A program made the position numbers and the translations under genes. From Stentor roeselii (Eukaryota > Ciliophora > Heterotrichea > Heterotrichida > Stentoridae), in NCBI GenBank assembly GCA_006503475.1, contig RSEH01000087.1, positions 62,001-126,000 on the forward strand: DNA of 64,000 nt, read 5' to 3'. The notes under the pieces are model-generated. The model saw only the letters and a list, made by a program, of their open reading frames with translations. It was not told the origin of the DNA and searched no databases. Positions 1 through 9,717 of the stretch are shown piece by piece (within the stretch, counting starts at the first letter, position 1; each line of letters starts with the position of its first letter).

Positions 1-1
1 A

Positions 2-2053
2 AGGATTTTTCTTCAAGCTACAAAAAATAACGAGGTTGATACAATTTTAGTTGAAATTGGAGAACAGCTGTTTTTAATGAGTCGAGAGCAGATCGTTATT
101 GAGTTTATGGTTTTAACACTTTTGCAACACATTAAACAGAACCCTGAAAAATTCTTGAAATTTTGCATTCATCTTCTGGACAACATAAAGAAAACTGACA
201 TTCATCTTTACGAAGTAGAAAATTTTGCTTATAATTCCAAAGTGGACTGGAAACTAAAAGTAGAACTTCTGATAAAATTCCACGAAATCTCATTAAACTG
301 TGAAGAACTAATCAATTCTATCATAGAAGATAACATCGAAACTGAAGAAGACAAAATAAAATCAATAGAATTTTACTTAAACTGCAATCCTCAGAAGATA
401 ACCAAAGACGACATTACCTTCGTATTCGAATTTTCAATCGCTACTCACGAAACCGCTTTAATCTCAGCTATATTAAAAAAAATCCCAAACAAAACCACAA
501 AAGAACTAAAAATTCTTGTCGCTACTGAAAGTGACTTCGCCCTGGAATGTCTTCTTTTCTTGAATTCTCTCGGAATACGTTATAAGTCCGGCCTTCTTCA
601 CGAAATTTCAAAACTTTTCGAAGATGAAGACTATTTTACCCGATTTTTATCAATAAAATGGTTGACTTTGACAATCCATCAAAAAATCGACATTTTTTCA
701 GAACTTGCGAAAGATCTCGAGTCAGGAGATCGAAAATCAGGAAAAAAGTACCCGAAAGTCCTGGAAACATTGAAAAAATTCATAAAGTCAGGAGGTTGGC
801 CAATGATTCAGTTGATGATAGACCAGACCCAATCGCGTATTCCTGTAAAAGTCGAGCAGCTTATATTGAAGCCTCCAAATAACAGTCTTCAAATAAGGAT
901 CTTGGCTTGTGAACTGTCCTCAGAAATCATTTTAAACAGCAACTCTTTATTTTCAACTAGTCTTGTAGATGCAGGTTTAGAAGTACTTTTAATGGCGATA
1001 GACCAACAAGAAGTGACCCTTCAGCTGGTAATGATCGGCTTCTTCGACAGCCTTCTGGCAACTCTCACTCTAGAAGCGGAAAACGAGATAAAAAGCAAAG
1101 GTCTTGTTTACATCCTAGACCCTCTTACTAAAATCCTCATGTCTTCTAACCTTTTGGTCAGAAATGCTTGGCTTGACTTCGTCAAGCGTTTAGTTCCTTT
1201 TCTTCTGAAATACTTAGACAGCAGTACATCTTTAAACTACATAAACAGCATTCTTCGTACTTTTTTCTCTCTTCTTTCTAAATCCCCTGACATGCGAATC
1301 TTGATATCTCTTCAAGACCTGACAAGAAAATTGATAGACATGACTGACAGCTTTGATTTATCAAAAACAGGAAAAAAACTTCTTTATTTTTTTCTTCAAA
1401 AGTTCATCGATTTAACAGGGTCGAAAAACGAGGAACAAATCATTTCAAAACAAATTCTTCGAGATATTTTTTCAAGTAATCCTCAAAAGTTCATTAAAAA
1501 AATCATTTCGTTGTGGGTTGAGGACTGCATGTACAGCACTGAAAACTCGGATATTCTTGAAAGGTATGTCGAAATCACGCAAGAGTTTGAACTTGACTTG
1601 TTTGAAATCTTTAAGAAGGTTAAAACGATTTTATGTAAAAATTTCGAGGTTAATTTGGAAAATGATCAAAAAGTTCTAACTGTTTCTTGTGCACTTACGA
1701 AGTTTCAGGAAAGACTGAAAACTAATAATGTGAGGATTTGGACTGAAGCGATTTTTGTGTATGAAAGGATTATTTCTATTAAGTTACCAGAAATTTGCTT
1801 TTTGGTTAGCTATTCTTTTGTCTTGCTTAAAGAGCAGGTTAGCTGGAAGAGCGTGACGAACGAGGAACAAATAGCTTTAGCTGGTATTGTGAAGACCTGC
1901 ATGCAGACTACTTTAACTAGTTTGAACTGTTCTTTAAATGCTTTCAAATTGCCTTATCCACTATTGAAGACCAACCAAAGAGTGCAAGTTTCTACCTTGT
2001 ACTTAGCTTTAATCAACTCTCACTTCCACAAAATCGCTCAAGATAGTAAATAA
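2..2053 (+). CDS. Alpha-helical repeat (ARM/HEAT-like) protein, 5' end outside window
   Basis: The frame is open from base 2 to a TAA at 2051-2053. The first in-window ATG is at 77, but 25 open codons precede it, so the gene very probably starts to the left of the window. About 680 residues are visible. They form amphipathic leucine-rich helices throughout with no transmembrane segment, which looks like an armadillo/HEAT-type solenoid; such proteins usually act as scaffolds or adaptors. I recognise no specific family. The stop lies 23 bp from the end of the convergent gene at 2077. The reading frame is certain; the fold is inferred from composition. Confidence 0.8.
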   Translation, partial: RIFLQATKNNEVDTILVEIGEQLFLMSREQIVIEFMVLTLLQHIKQNPEKFLKFCIHLLDNIKKTDIHLYEVENFAYNSKVDWKLKVELLIKFHEISLNCEELINSIIEDNIETEEDKIKSIEFYLNCNPQKITKDDITFVFEFSIATHETALISAILKKIPNKTTKELKILVATESDFALECLLFLNSLGIRYKSGLLHEISKLFEDEDYFTRFLSIKWLTLTIHQKIDIFSELAKDLESGDRKSGKKYPKVLETLKKFIKSGGWPMIQLMIDQTQSRIPVKVEQLILKPPNNSLQIRILACELSSEIILNSNSLFSTSLVDAGLEVLLMAIDQQEVTLQLVMIGFFDSLLATLTLEAENEIKSKGLVYILDPLTKILMSSNLLVRNAWLDFVKRLVPFLLKYLDSSTSLNYINSILRTFFSLLSKSPDMRILISLQDLTRKLIDMTDSFDLSKTGKKLLYFFLQKFIDLTGSKNEEQIISKQILRDIFSSNPQKFIKKIISLWVEDCMYSTENSDILERYVEITQEFELDLFEIFKKVKTILCKNFEVNLENDQKVLTVSCALTKFQERLKTNNVRIWTEAIFVYERIISIKLPEICFLVSYSFVLLKEQVSWKSVTNEEQIALAGIVKTCMQTTLTSLNCSLNAFKLPYPLLKTNQRVQVSTLYLALINSHFHKIAQDSK

Positions 2054-2076
2054 ATAAATACATTACTAATTACATC

Positions 2077-2772
2077 TCACATCTTATCAATCGGAGACAG
2101 TACAAGTCCAAGGTAATCAAACCCCTGAAATTCTTCCTCATTTAAAAAAATATTCTTTTCCTCGACTTTCCCCTTTTTTTTAATTTCCATTAAACCATCC
2201 ACAAGTTTTTCATAGTCAACATTTTTTCTCTTTCTCTTCGAAATCAACATAAGTTCCTGATTCATCTCCTTCACTGACGGGTCACTGCTTTTGACGAGTT
2301 GCCAGTTATAAAACAAGATACGAAAATTAGGTATTTTGAAACTGATAAGATACTCATAACAACTCGCATTTGGATTCAGGTCTAGCTTTGCCTGATAAGC
2401 TGTGATGTAAGACGTTAGAAGAGGGGCTACCGCAGGGATGCTTAATGATGAAAGCAACACTTGCCAGTAAGTGATTTCGACGAGGTTCATATGAAAAAGA
2501 TTGGTGATCTCGATTATCATTTTCAAGGTCTTGTTGTAGTCCCAGGATAGTCTTTTGCTCATTTTTCGAGATACTTCGAAGACTAGTGATTGACGTTTAA
2601 ATGGAATCGAATCTTGACGAAAGGCTTTTTCGAGAATTTTGTACTCCTCCGCCAATTCTTGGCTTGCATGGGGTTGAAGAGAGTCTAGTGAGGTCTCTCC
2701 TGGACTTAAACAGAAGTCGTGATGGAATTTAGAGGTTTCTATTGAGAGTGAAAAGTTTCTTCTTTTAAGCAT
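2077..2772 (-). CDS. Hypothetical protein, 231 aa
   Basis: The ORF runs from an ATG at 2772 to a TGA stop at 2077-2079, one of the clear uses of TGA as a terminator here. The protein is soluble and mostly helical. A basic stretch (SKRKRK) near residue 178 could be a nuclear localisation signal. I recognise no domain. The start has the ATAAATG context seen at many genes in this window. It is divergent from the ASNSD1-like gene, with 62 bp between the start codons, so the two probably share a promoter region. Confidence 0.75.
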   Translation of the reverse strand: MLKRRNFSLSIETSKFHHDFCLSPGETSLDSLQPHASQELAEEYKILEKAFRQDSIPFKRQSLVFEVSRKMSKRLSWDYNKTLKMIIEITNLFHMNLVEITYWQVLLSSLSIPAVAPLLTSYITAYQAKLDLNPNASCYEYLISFKIPNFRILFYNWQLVKSSDPSVKEMNQELMLISKRKRKNVDYEKLVDGLMEIKKKGKVEEKNIFLNEEEFQGFDYLGLVLSPIDKM

Positions 2773-2834
2773 TTATTTTTACTGGCGAATAGAGTTTGGA
2801 TTTTAGATTTTGCATTTTTAAAGATTTTTTTATT

Positions 2835-4496
2835 ATGTGTGGAATATGGGCTAGAGTTTTCCAGAATGTTACTGGGTCTGTACCTTGTGATGTAGAAACC
2901 TGCTCAAAAGACGATGAAATCAGGTGTCGTGGACCAGACCTTATAACCCAAGTAACTCTAGAAAACATAGAACTCCTAGGCTGCCTCCTTCATTTACGAG
3001 GATCGCCAACAGCTCAGCCATTCGGAAAAGACAAATCATGGCTTTTATGGAACGGTGAACTTTACGGCAACAACGTTTTCGGTTCAAACGAATTCAACCT
3101 GGATGAAAACGACACTGAACAAATCTACAATCATTTAAAAACATCATCTCCCCTTCAATTCCTTTCCTCAATAGAGAGCTGTTTCGCTTTCATCTACCTC
3201 TCCAACAACGAGTTATGGTTCGGCCGAGACTATTTAGGTCGAAGAAGTTTGATAATATCAAGAACCAGTTCTTTTTTCACAATCTCATCAGTCGGCCCCG
3301 GCACGCAGGTGCCAACAGGAGGAATTTTCAAACTCGACCTTCAATCCGGGCACTTCCATCAAGTTCCTTGGCCTTACCCAGAGCTAGTCACTCCTTCGCT
3401 TTTCCGCTTTTCAAGTTCACAGTCATCCACCCTTCCTTTCCCTGAGTCACTCGAGGTCAGTGTGCGAAAGCGTCTCGTGGGTGTTGGCGACATCGGAGTT
3501 TTATTCTCAGGAGGTCTCGATTGCAGTGTTTTAGCTTTTCTCATCTGTCAAAACTTGCCGAGTCACAGTCAGGTCTTTCTTTTAAATGTTTCTTTTGAAG
3601 AGAACTCACCTGACCGCCTCACAGCTTTGAAAAGTTTCGAAGAATTGAAAAAATTGCATCGTTTGACTCGAATCGTACTTGTTTTAATCGACGTCAGCCA
3701 GGCAGAGGTTTCTGAAGAAAAAGAAAGGATTATAAGACTTATCAGTTCGAATGACTCGAGAATGGACTTCAGCATCGCGACTGCTCTTTTCTTTGCAAGT
3801 CGGGGAAAAGGACGTGATTCCGACACAGGCTTGCCTGTGGAGTTTAATGGAAAAATACTTATGAGTGGCACTGGAGCTGATGAGGTGTTCGGCGGGTACT
3901 CAAGGTATAAGTCAAGCTTTAAACATTATGGACAAGAAGGAGTTGTGAGAGAAATGAGCCTGGACCTTGACAGGCTCTGGCATCGCAACATGGGAAGAGA
4001 CGATCGAATCGTTTCTTGTCATGCAAGAGAACTCAGGTTTCCTTATCTTGACTCTGATTTCTGGCTTTCACTTAAAAATTTCTCTTTGGATGAAGTCACT
4101 CGTGTTGACTGTCCTGGAAATGAAAAGCTTTTACTTAGGAACTATGCGAAAAGCTTGGGATTTAAAGAAACTGCACAGTTTCCTAAAAGAGCAATTCAGT
4201 TTGGAACTAGAATTTCACAGGTTTCTAATAGACAAGACTTTGGATCTAATAGGAAAGCGAAAGGATGGCAAAGTATGAATAAGTCGAAAAATCAGCAGAT
4301 TTCAGAAGAGGTTGAATTTTGTGTTAAGGCTTTAGAGGAAAAAAACAGGGATCAGGGAGAAATTGAAAAAATTGCTGAAGTTATTTTAAGGCTAAGGGAC
4401 CCGGATGTTTCTGTTAATGATAAGAGACACTTGATGAGGGTTTATCTTGGGGATTATGTGAGTTCTATTCAGCATTCAAATGAACTAGAAGATTAA
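2835..4496 (+). CDS. ASNSD1: Asparagine synthetase domain-containing protein (ASNSD1-like)
   Basis: Two domains are visible. The N-terminal class II glutamine amidotransferase domain begins MCGIW, which places the nucleophilic cysteine at position 2 and fixes the start at 2835; the frame extends upstream only with non-ATG codons. It keeps RGPD and NGELYG. The C-terminal synthetase domain has the ATP pyrophosphatase loop SGGLDCS and the motif SGTGADEVFGGY. About 553 aa, close to ASNSD1 and to ordinary asparagine synthetases. The Cys inserted in the SGGxDS-type loop and the diverged amidotransferase half fit ASNSD1 better than canonical AsnB/ASNS. The expected chemistry is glutamine-dependent amidation; the substrate of ASNSD1 proteins is not established. 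The next gene starts 13 bp downstream. Confidence 0.85.
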   Translation: MCGIWARVFQNVTGSVPCDVETCSKDDEIRCRGPDLITQVTLENIELLGCLLHLRGSPTAQPFGKDKSWLLWNGELYGNNVFGSNEFNLDENDTEQIYNHLKTSSPLQFLSSIESCFAFIYLSNNELWFGRDYLGRRSLIISRTSSFFTISSVGPGTQVPTGGIFKLDLQSGHFHQVPWPYPELVTPSLFRFSSSQSSTLPFPESLEVSVRKRLVGVGDIGVLFSGGLDCSVLAFLICQNLPSHSQVFLLNVSFEENSPDRLTALKSFEELKKLHRLTRIVLVLIDVSQAEVSEEKERIIRLISSNDSRMDFSIATALFFASRGKGRDSDTGLPVEFNGKILMSGTGADEVFGGYSRYKSSFKHYGQEGVVREMSLDLDRLWHRNMGRDDRIVSCHARELRFPYLDSDFWLSLKNFSLDEVTRVDCPGNEKLLLRNYAKSLGFKETAQFPKRAIQFGTRISQVSNRQDFGSNRKAKGWQSMNKSKNQQISEEVEFCVKALEEKNRDQGEIEKIAEVILRLRDPDVSVNDKRHLMRVYLGDYVSSIQHSNELED

Positions 4497-4509
4497 ATAG
4501 TGTAATAAT

Positions 4510-6282
4510 ATGTCTGAAGAACTGAATAGCTTCGATGTACTCGCTAAAATCAACCCGATTGACTGGATCAACATCCCTGACCCGCTTAGAAATGGCTTGT
4601 TTTGTCTTAAAGACTGCATTTTTAAGTTGAAGGAAATGATTTCGAATACTAATCTCTTGATTTTTAAACAGGCGGATGATGTCCAGAAACGATTTGAAGA
4701 GTCGGGTGAAACTTCGAATTTTTTAAAGAATATGATTGAGGCTTCTGATCATAATGCTAGAACTAAAATTATTGATGTTAGTGAAAACATCACAACTGAT
4801 ATTTTGTTGTTTAAGAAAAACCTTGCGCAGGATCTGGATTTTAAGCAAAAGTCAACCGATAAAAAACTCAGCATCATAGAAGAGTCAATGTTCACTACAA
4901 AAAAAATTGTCCAATGTTTAATGACTCCTAACGAAGTTGAAGAAAAAATAACAAGATCAATCAAAGAAGCTAAGCAAACAATCAAATCTGAAATAAACGA
5001 CTTTATGATTATCCCAGAAATCAGACAGATCAACGTCAGACTTGGGTTTCTTGGAGAAAGTCTCGATAAATCTCAAACATCTCTAGAAGATGTTATAGAA
5101 AAGTTCAAGCTTTCTGTAAGAAAAAATGAAGAAATAGTTGATGAAAAGGTTAGAAACATTGAAAGTCTATTGAATAATCTAAATGAGCAAAGGAATAAAG
5201 ATACAAAAAGCTATGAAAATTTTTTTAAAAATTTAAAAGCTGATATTGCTGGACTTGATAGTCAGACTAATAAAAAAGTGGGAATTATTAACTTGAGCTT
5301 AGAAAAAATTCAAAAACATTCAGGAGATTTTGATAAGAAAATCCATGAATTTAAGGATAATATTTTAAAAATCGATAAGGATTTACAAGAATATAAACAA
5401 AATCAGACTGAAATTTCACAGAAAAGAAAGGAAAAAAGGAAGAATAAGAAAAAAAAGGCAAAGAAAAGTAGAAAATCTTCAGTTAATGATTTAAGTCAAA
5501 AAAAAGAAGAACAAATCACAAGCCAACCAAGCAGAAGATCATCCAGACTCGAACTTCTAATTCCTCACCAATCCCCAGATCCTCAATTCCCATCTCCTAC
5601 TCCCGAGTCACGACTTCCATCAACCCTTTCAAAGCCAACAAAAAACTCAAGACAAAACTCTCAAAGTTCATTATCAAGTCCAATTCCACCAGATCCAAAA
5701 AACTCTTCTCCCCAAAATTCAATCGAAAACGAGAAAATCCCAGTAAAAAAGCAAGTCTTCTGCAAATCTCCAGAATTTAAATCCGAGCCGATGCCAGTAG
5801 TCCCATCAATCGACTCTGAACAAATCAATGAAAAAATAGAAAAGTTGGTCCAAGATCATATATCTAAAATGGAAAAATCGATAAATCAAAGCAAATCTGA
5901 TTTTGAAGCCGGAATTCGAGACATAAGAGACAAACTTTCATGGTTTCCTATGAATATTAATGAAATGAAAGGAAAAAACTTGAACGAGGCCAGAATTTTC
6001 ACGATAGAAGCTCGGATGAGGATGGAAGAAAACTCGAGAGTTGAACAATACAACCAAATCATTTCTTTGATCAATCAACTTAAGGCGGAAATTTCAGTAT
6101 CGACGCCAGTTTCTAATCTTCCTTATTTAAATCAGGGAAGACTTTCAGTGCGACATGAAAGAAGGCTCAGCTCTGATGGTTTTTCGGAATTTGTTAAAGC
6201 GATTCCGGAATCTGAAGGAAAACTTAACCCTTTTGTCCCGAAAGCTTTGAGAAGCATTAACAAGTATAGTAAAATAAATTAA
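4510..6282 (+). CDS. Coiled-coil protein with basic and Ser/Pro-rich middle, 590 aa
   Basis: The first ~300 residues are long charged helices with heptad-like spacing, predicted coiled coil. They are followed by a very basic patch near residues 300-322 (runs of K and R), a disordered Ser/Pro/Gln-rich stretch near 330-430, and a second short coiled coil (~440-540). No enzyme motif is visible. The architecture suggests a structural or cytoskeleton/nucleus-associated protein, but no family is recognised. The start ATG at 4510 is 13 bp after the ASNSD1-like stop on the same strand, so any promoter must be minimal or lie inside the upstream gene. Confidence 0.8.
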   Translation: MSEELNSFDVLAKINPIDWINIPDPLRNGLFCLKDCIFKLKEMISNTNLLIFKQADDVQKRFEESGETSNFLKNMIEASDHNARTKIIDVSENITTDILLFKKNLAQDLDFKQKSTDKKLSIIEESMFTTKKIVQCLMTPNEVEEKITRSIKEAKQTIKSEINDFMIIPEIRQINVRLGFLGESLDKSQTSLEDVIEKFKLSVRKNEEIVDEKVRNIESLLNNLNEQRNKDTKSYENFFKNLKADIAGLDSQTNKKVGIINLSLEKIQKHSGDFDKKIHEFKDNILKIDKDLQEYKQNQTEISQKRKEKRKNKKKKAKKSRKSSVNDLSQKKEEQITSQPSRRSSRLELLIPHQSPDPQFPSPTPESRLPSTLSKPTKNSRQNSQSSLSSPIPPDPKNSSPQNSIENEKIPVKKQVFCKSPEFKSEPMPVVPSIDSEQINEKIEKLVQDHISKMEKSINQSKSDFEAGIRDIRDKLSWFPMNINEMKGKNLNEARIFTIEARMRMEENSRVEQYNQIISLINQLKAEISVSTPVSNLPYLNQGRLSVRHERRLSSDGFSEFVKAIPESEGKLNPFVPKALRSINKYSKIN

Positions 6283-6303
6283 TTTTCCAATTTATCCTAT
6301 AAT

Positions 6304-7050
6304 ATGGGATTCGCATCGTCTAAAATTCCTTCGACTTACCCTGGACAGGCTTTGAAATTAGTTGGATTACAAGAAATTGATGACCTTTTGATTACTTTTG
6401 AACCTATGATAAAAGATATTGATTTTATTAGGACTGAAGTTGATCTTAGGTTTACTGATTTTATTAATACTTTAGGAGCGAATAAGTTTTGGGAGAGGGG
6501 GATTGGATTCAATGATATTGTAAGGATGCTTATAATAGTTCTAAGCATAAACCATGAAAAAGGTGTCGAAAGTATTGAATTTACTGAAGATAGCCCTTAT
6601 ATAAAATATGATTCTAAAAATGTCTCTTACAAAATTAGATGGCTTTATAGTGACTTTAAAGACTACGTTTCAGCTGTGGTTGAATCTTCAGAAAAACTAA
6701 AAAAAATTCAAGTTTCTCAAAATTTTGAAGAACTATCATCTACAATCCAATCTTTAAGTAATGAAATAACTGAAAAAGCGATTTCTTCTGAATATACAAC
6801 TGATGAATTAATTGAAAGTTGTGAGATTTTCGAAGCTGATTTAGGAATAATTAAAAAAGCTTCAAATAGCTTGAAAAAAATTATAAGATTAGCAGAAAAC
6901 ATTAAACTCGAAATTCGAGATATTATTGATGAAAGCTTTTCTACTTCGAAATTTCCGAAAATTATCCAGCAATGTGCTTTAGCTAAACATCAAGGTCTCA
7001 GCACTCCAGAAACAATTGTTCGTTTCTTTTGGCCATATCCAAACATTTAA
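6304..7050 (+). CDS. Hypothetical protein with N-myristoylation-type start, 248 aa
   Basis: The protein begins MGFASSK, which fits the MGxxxS consensus for N-myristoylation, so membrane attachment by a lipid is plausible. The rest is helical and soluble with no transmembrane segment and no domain I recognise; the helices around residues 125-215 are amphipathic. The gene follows the coiled-coil gene by 21 bp on the same strand. It ends with TAA and an AT-rich gap follows. Confidence 0.75.
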   Translation: MGFASSKIPSTYPGQALKLVGLQEIDDLLITFEPMIKDIDFIRTEVDLRFTDFINTLGANKFWERGIGFNDIVRMLIIVLSINHEKGVESIEFTEDSPYIKYDSKNVSYKIRWLYSDFKDYVSAVVESSEKLKKIQVSQNFEELSSTIQSLSNEITEKAISSEYTTDELIESCEIFEADLGIIKKASNSLKKIIRLAENIKLEIRDIIDESFSTSKFPKIIQQCALAKHQGLSTPETIVRFFWPYPNI

Positions 7051-7501
7051 TTATTAATTAGATAAGATGGACCTAAGTATTCTAAGATTTGATTAAGCAT
7101 TAATGATTACGTGGAAATAACTTTCTAATTGAATTTTTTATAAGTGTTAATTATTTGAGTGAAATATTGAAATTCTAGTTAAGATAAGTTTATATACAAT
7201 AAACTTCTTTGAAAAGTATTTACCAACAAAAGATAATAATAACTACCAGAAAATTACTTGAATCATTTAATGAAATAACTTATCCATATCTTAATCTCTC
7301 CGAATTCATCTAATATAAATCAATTGATTTTTTCAATTATCCATTAGTCCTGAAATCTAAACCTTTCACCCTTTCCAACTGCAAACCTTCCTACTCCCAA
7401 TCCAATATTCCCTTTTCTCATCACCTGAATTAACTGAAAATTTTTCAATCAGCCTTAATAAAAAATATCAAAATAAACGTTCAACCAACTAAATAAAAAC
7501 T
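7051..7501. other. Gene-free interval, AT-rich then C-rich/G-poor
   Basis: No supported gene. The first 300 bp are plain AT-rich sequence. The last ~150 bp before the start at 7502 are rich in C and A and almost lack G on the plus strand, the composition seen upstream of many genes here, so this part is the likely promoter and 5' leader of the next gene. Confidence 0.5.
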
Positions 7502-8038
7502 ATGGCTTTCTGTTGCTTTCCAAGACTCAAATGCTTTAAAACCAAAACCAAGGTCCGAACAGACAGTCTCGAATCAAACAAACCAATAAGAAGCAGCTCA
7601 TCTCTAGGAAAACTAAACAGTGCAGGACAGACCTACAAACAAGAATCTCAAATTCTTGAAAAGTCACTTCCAGAAATTTCAAAACCTCTGCAACAGTCAA
7701 GGTCTTTGTCGCACAAATCAATGATCGCTGTGAAGCGCGTTGACAGGTTTGAACCTTTACAAGTAAATCTAGAGAAAAAAGGAAATAATAATCAAATGGA
7801 CTCTTTGAGTATCTCAAGGATATCAAATGTTTCAGTACTTGATAACTCTGGAATTGGATTTCTTAATGAATTCAACATGATTGAACGGGCTGTCTTTCAG
7901 GATAATGGCAGAGTGCAAAAAATTCATAATTCTAAGAAATTTTTCAAAGAATTTGTGATGAAAAAAAGAGATGCTCCGCCGATGTTTTTAAGGAATCCTT
8001 GTTTTGGTAGTAGTGGGATGAGAGGAGATAATGAATAA
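7502..8038 (+). CDS. Small basic protein with cysteine-rich N-terminus, 178 aa
   Basis: The product begins MAFCCFPRLKC, with three cysteines in the first 11 residues flanked by basic and hydrophobic residues. This pattern fits S-palmitoylation and membrane anchoring. The remainder is Ser/Lys-rich and probably disordered, with no recognised domain. The start is the first ATG after an in-frame stop and lies in an A-rich context. It is a convincing ORF but functionally unknown. Confidence 0.65.
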   Translation: MAFCCFPRLKCFKTKTKVRTDSLESNKPIRSSSSLGKLNSAGQTYKQESQILEKSLPEISKPLQQSRSLSHKSMIAVKRVDRFEPLQVNLEKKGNNNQMDSLSISRISNVSVLDNSGIGFLNEFNMIERAVFQDNGRVQKIHNSKKFFKEFVMKKRDAPPMFLRNPCFGSSGMRGDNE

Positions 8039-8312
8039 GGGTTGTTAAATTAACATTTTAGATTCTTACTCAGATTTGACTTTTTATTTATTTTAATGAG
8101 TTTCCTTAATGATTAAAGGATTCACATTAAAACATCCAAATCATGAAATTTTATTTAAAATTTTTTTAGAATACTTGAAAATTTTTCAATACTTAATCCA
8201 ATAAACTCTATACTGCCCAAGTGAAAATCCACCAAAAAATCTACAAACCTTAAAAATCCATTCAACTATCAAAACAACCTTCAGAATTCATGTAAATTCC
8301 TTAAAAAGGAAA

Positions 8313-9032
8313 ATGTTAAACAATGCAAACTCTGAAGAAAATAGTTTATTTTCTTCTGAAGCTTTTCCAGAACCCTCGACTCCCAAAACTTCAAAAGTGG
8401 GAAAAATTTCATCTCCTTTTTCGCAGTTTTGTATGAATTCTTTGTCCCCGATTCAAATCCGAAGTTCATCGCCAGTGCTCTCTCCAACGATGCGATCCCC
8501 AAGTCACTTGACAAAGACTCGTCCAGCAAGACAGATTCAAGTGATAAACTTCGCGACTATTGATTCAAAGTTGTCCTTGCAAGCCAGTTGTGTGCCAGTC
8601 GAGATCAAAGTTATAACAGATCTTCCAAGAATAAGACCGCGAAAGCCGACCAATGACAAGTCAGTCTGTTGCAATTGCCAAAAGTCAAGATGCCTAAAGC
8701 TATACTGCGATTGTTTCGCATCAGGCCAATACTGCGAGAACTGCAGTTGTTCTGAATGTTTAAACCAAAGCGACTTCGAAGAAACCAGGAAAAACGCGAT
8801 GAATTCCATCCTAGAGAAAAATCCAGAAGCTTTCAACCCGAAGTTAGTGAATTTAGAAGATAAGGTGAAACATAGCAAAGGATGCAATTGTAAACGTTCT
8901 GGATGCACTAAAAGGTACTGTGAGTGTTTTCAAAGCGGAGCGAGATGTAATGATAAGTGCAAATGCGTCGGGTGTAACAACAAAGAAGCTCCAAGCAAGA
9001 GAAACAACAGAAAGTTAATTAAAAATATTTAA
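8313..9032 (+). CDS. Tesmin/TSO1-type CXC (CRC) domain protein, LIN54-like
   Basis: Two cysteine-rich CXC motifs occur at residues 116-151 and 188-222, each with the C-x-C-x4-C-x3-YC-x-CF pattern. They are joined by the conserved linker motif, here EKNPEAFNPK at 168-177 (family form R-N-P-x-A-F-x-P-K). This is the CRC DNA-binding module of LIN54, tesmin and plant TSO1, which binds CHR-type promoter elements and, in LIN54, is part of the DREAM/MuvB cell-cycle regulator. The N-terminal 110 residues are Ser/Pro-rich and probably disordered. At 239 aa it is much shorter than animal LIN54. The CENP-A-like histone gene starts 15 bp downstream. Confidence 0.9.
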   Translation: MLNNANSEENSLFSSEAFPEPSTPKTSKVGKISSPFSQFCMNSLSPIQIRSSSPVLSPTMRSPSHLTKTRPARQIQVINFATIDSKLSLQASCVPVEIKVITDLPRIRPRKPTNDKSVCCNCQKSRCLKLYCDCFASGQYCENCSCSECLNQSDFEETRKNAMNSILEKNPEAFNPKLVNLEDKVKHSKGCNCKRSGCTKRYCECFQSGARCNDKCKCVGCNNKEAPSKRNNRKLIKNI

Positions 9033-9047
9033 GGATCCCCTTTATAT

Positions 9048-9419
9048 ATGAGCTTTGCATCTATTGACTTTTCTTTCTCTGAAGGTGAAACTATTGACAA
9101 GTCAAGTGAAAGTTTAATGCAAAAAAATCCTGGGGATAAGCCTAAGGAACATGCTTTTATGAAACTTAAAGAGTTTCATGTTGTAATGCAAGGACTTTTT
9201 GAAGAGTTTGGGTACAAAGAATTCAAATGGGGCGAAGATGCTAGCAAAGCTTTACTTCATGGAGTTCATGAACATTTTATTGGAATTTTTGAAGATTCGT
9301 GGGCTTGTGCTGAACATGGACGGAGGGTCACTCTGCAGATTAGGGATCTTTTTCTTGCTAGAAAAATTCGCAGTAGATTTGAATGTGTTGTTGGCTCGAT
9401 GCAGTATTTGAATAATTAA
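9048..9419 (+). CDS. Divergent histone H3 variant, candidate CENP-A/CenH3
   Basis: 123 aa. Residues 40-112 align end to end with the H3 histone fold: IFEDSWACAEHGRRVTL (80-96) matches H3's LFEDTNLCAIHAKRVTI, and RDLFLARKIR (99-108) matches KDIQLARRIR. Loop 1 (FGYKEFKWGEDASKAL) is one residue longer than in H3 and carries Trp at 61, as CENP-A does (NWQ in human). The first 38 residues are short, acidic and Ser-rich, with none of the H3 tail modification motifs. A longer loop 1 and an unrelated tail are the usual marks of centromeric H3, but centromere function is inferred. The alternative is a specialised non-centromeric H3 variant. Confidence 0.8.
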   Translation: MSFASIDFSFSEGETIDKSSESLMQKNPGDKPKEHAFMKLKEFHVVMQGLFEEFGYKEFKWGEDASKALLHGVHEHFIGIFEDSWACAEHGRRVTLQIRDLFLARKIRSRFECVVGSMQYLNN

Positions 9420-9717
9420 TTTTTATAATTTTTTTGGAGGATTTGAAGTGAATGATGATACCTGGATTATAGTAACAATAATAATCTCTATAATTTGAAA
9501 ATTAGTTCCATATTTAATAAAGTTCGGAAAAATGGATTCCGGCACGTTCTGTTAATATTATCCATCATTATCCTTTACATGATATCTGCAACAAAATCCA
9601 TCCCGACAACTAAAAAAAATATTTTTCCTAACCAAAAATCCAATCCACCAATGCACCCTTCAAAAATATCTTCAAATTTTCAAAAACTATAAACTCTAAC
9701 AAAAGCCAATCTTATAA

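Noticed and set aside
2796-2834. Longer N-terminus for the ASNSD1-like protein
   Set aside because: The upstream start is TTG and the nucleophilic Cys must be residue 2, which fits only the ATG at 2835.
9495-9692. A 65-codon plus-strand frame between the histone variant and Piwi
   Set aside because: It lies in AT-rich spacer and lacks an ATG at its listed start, with no domain or neighbour to support it.
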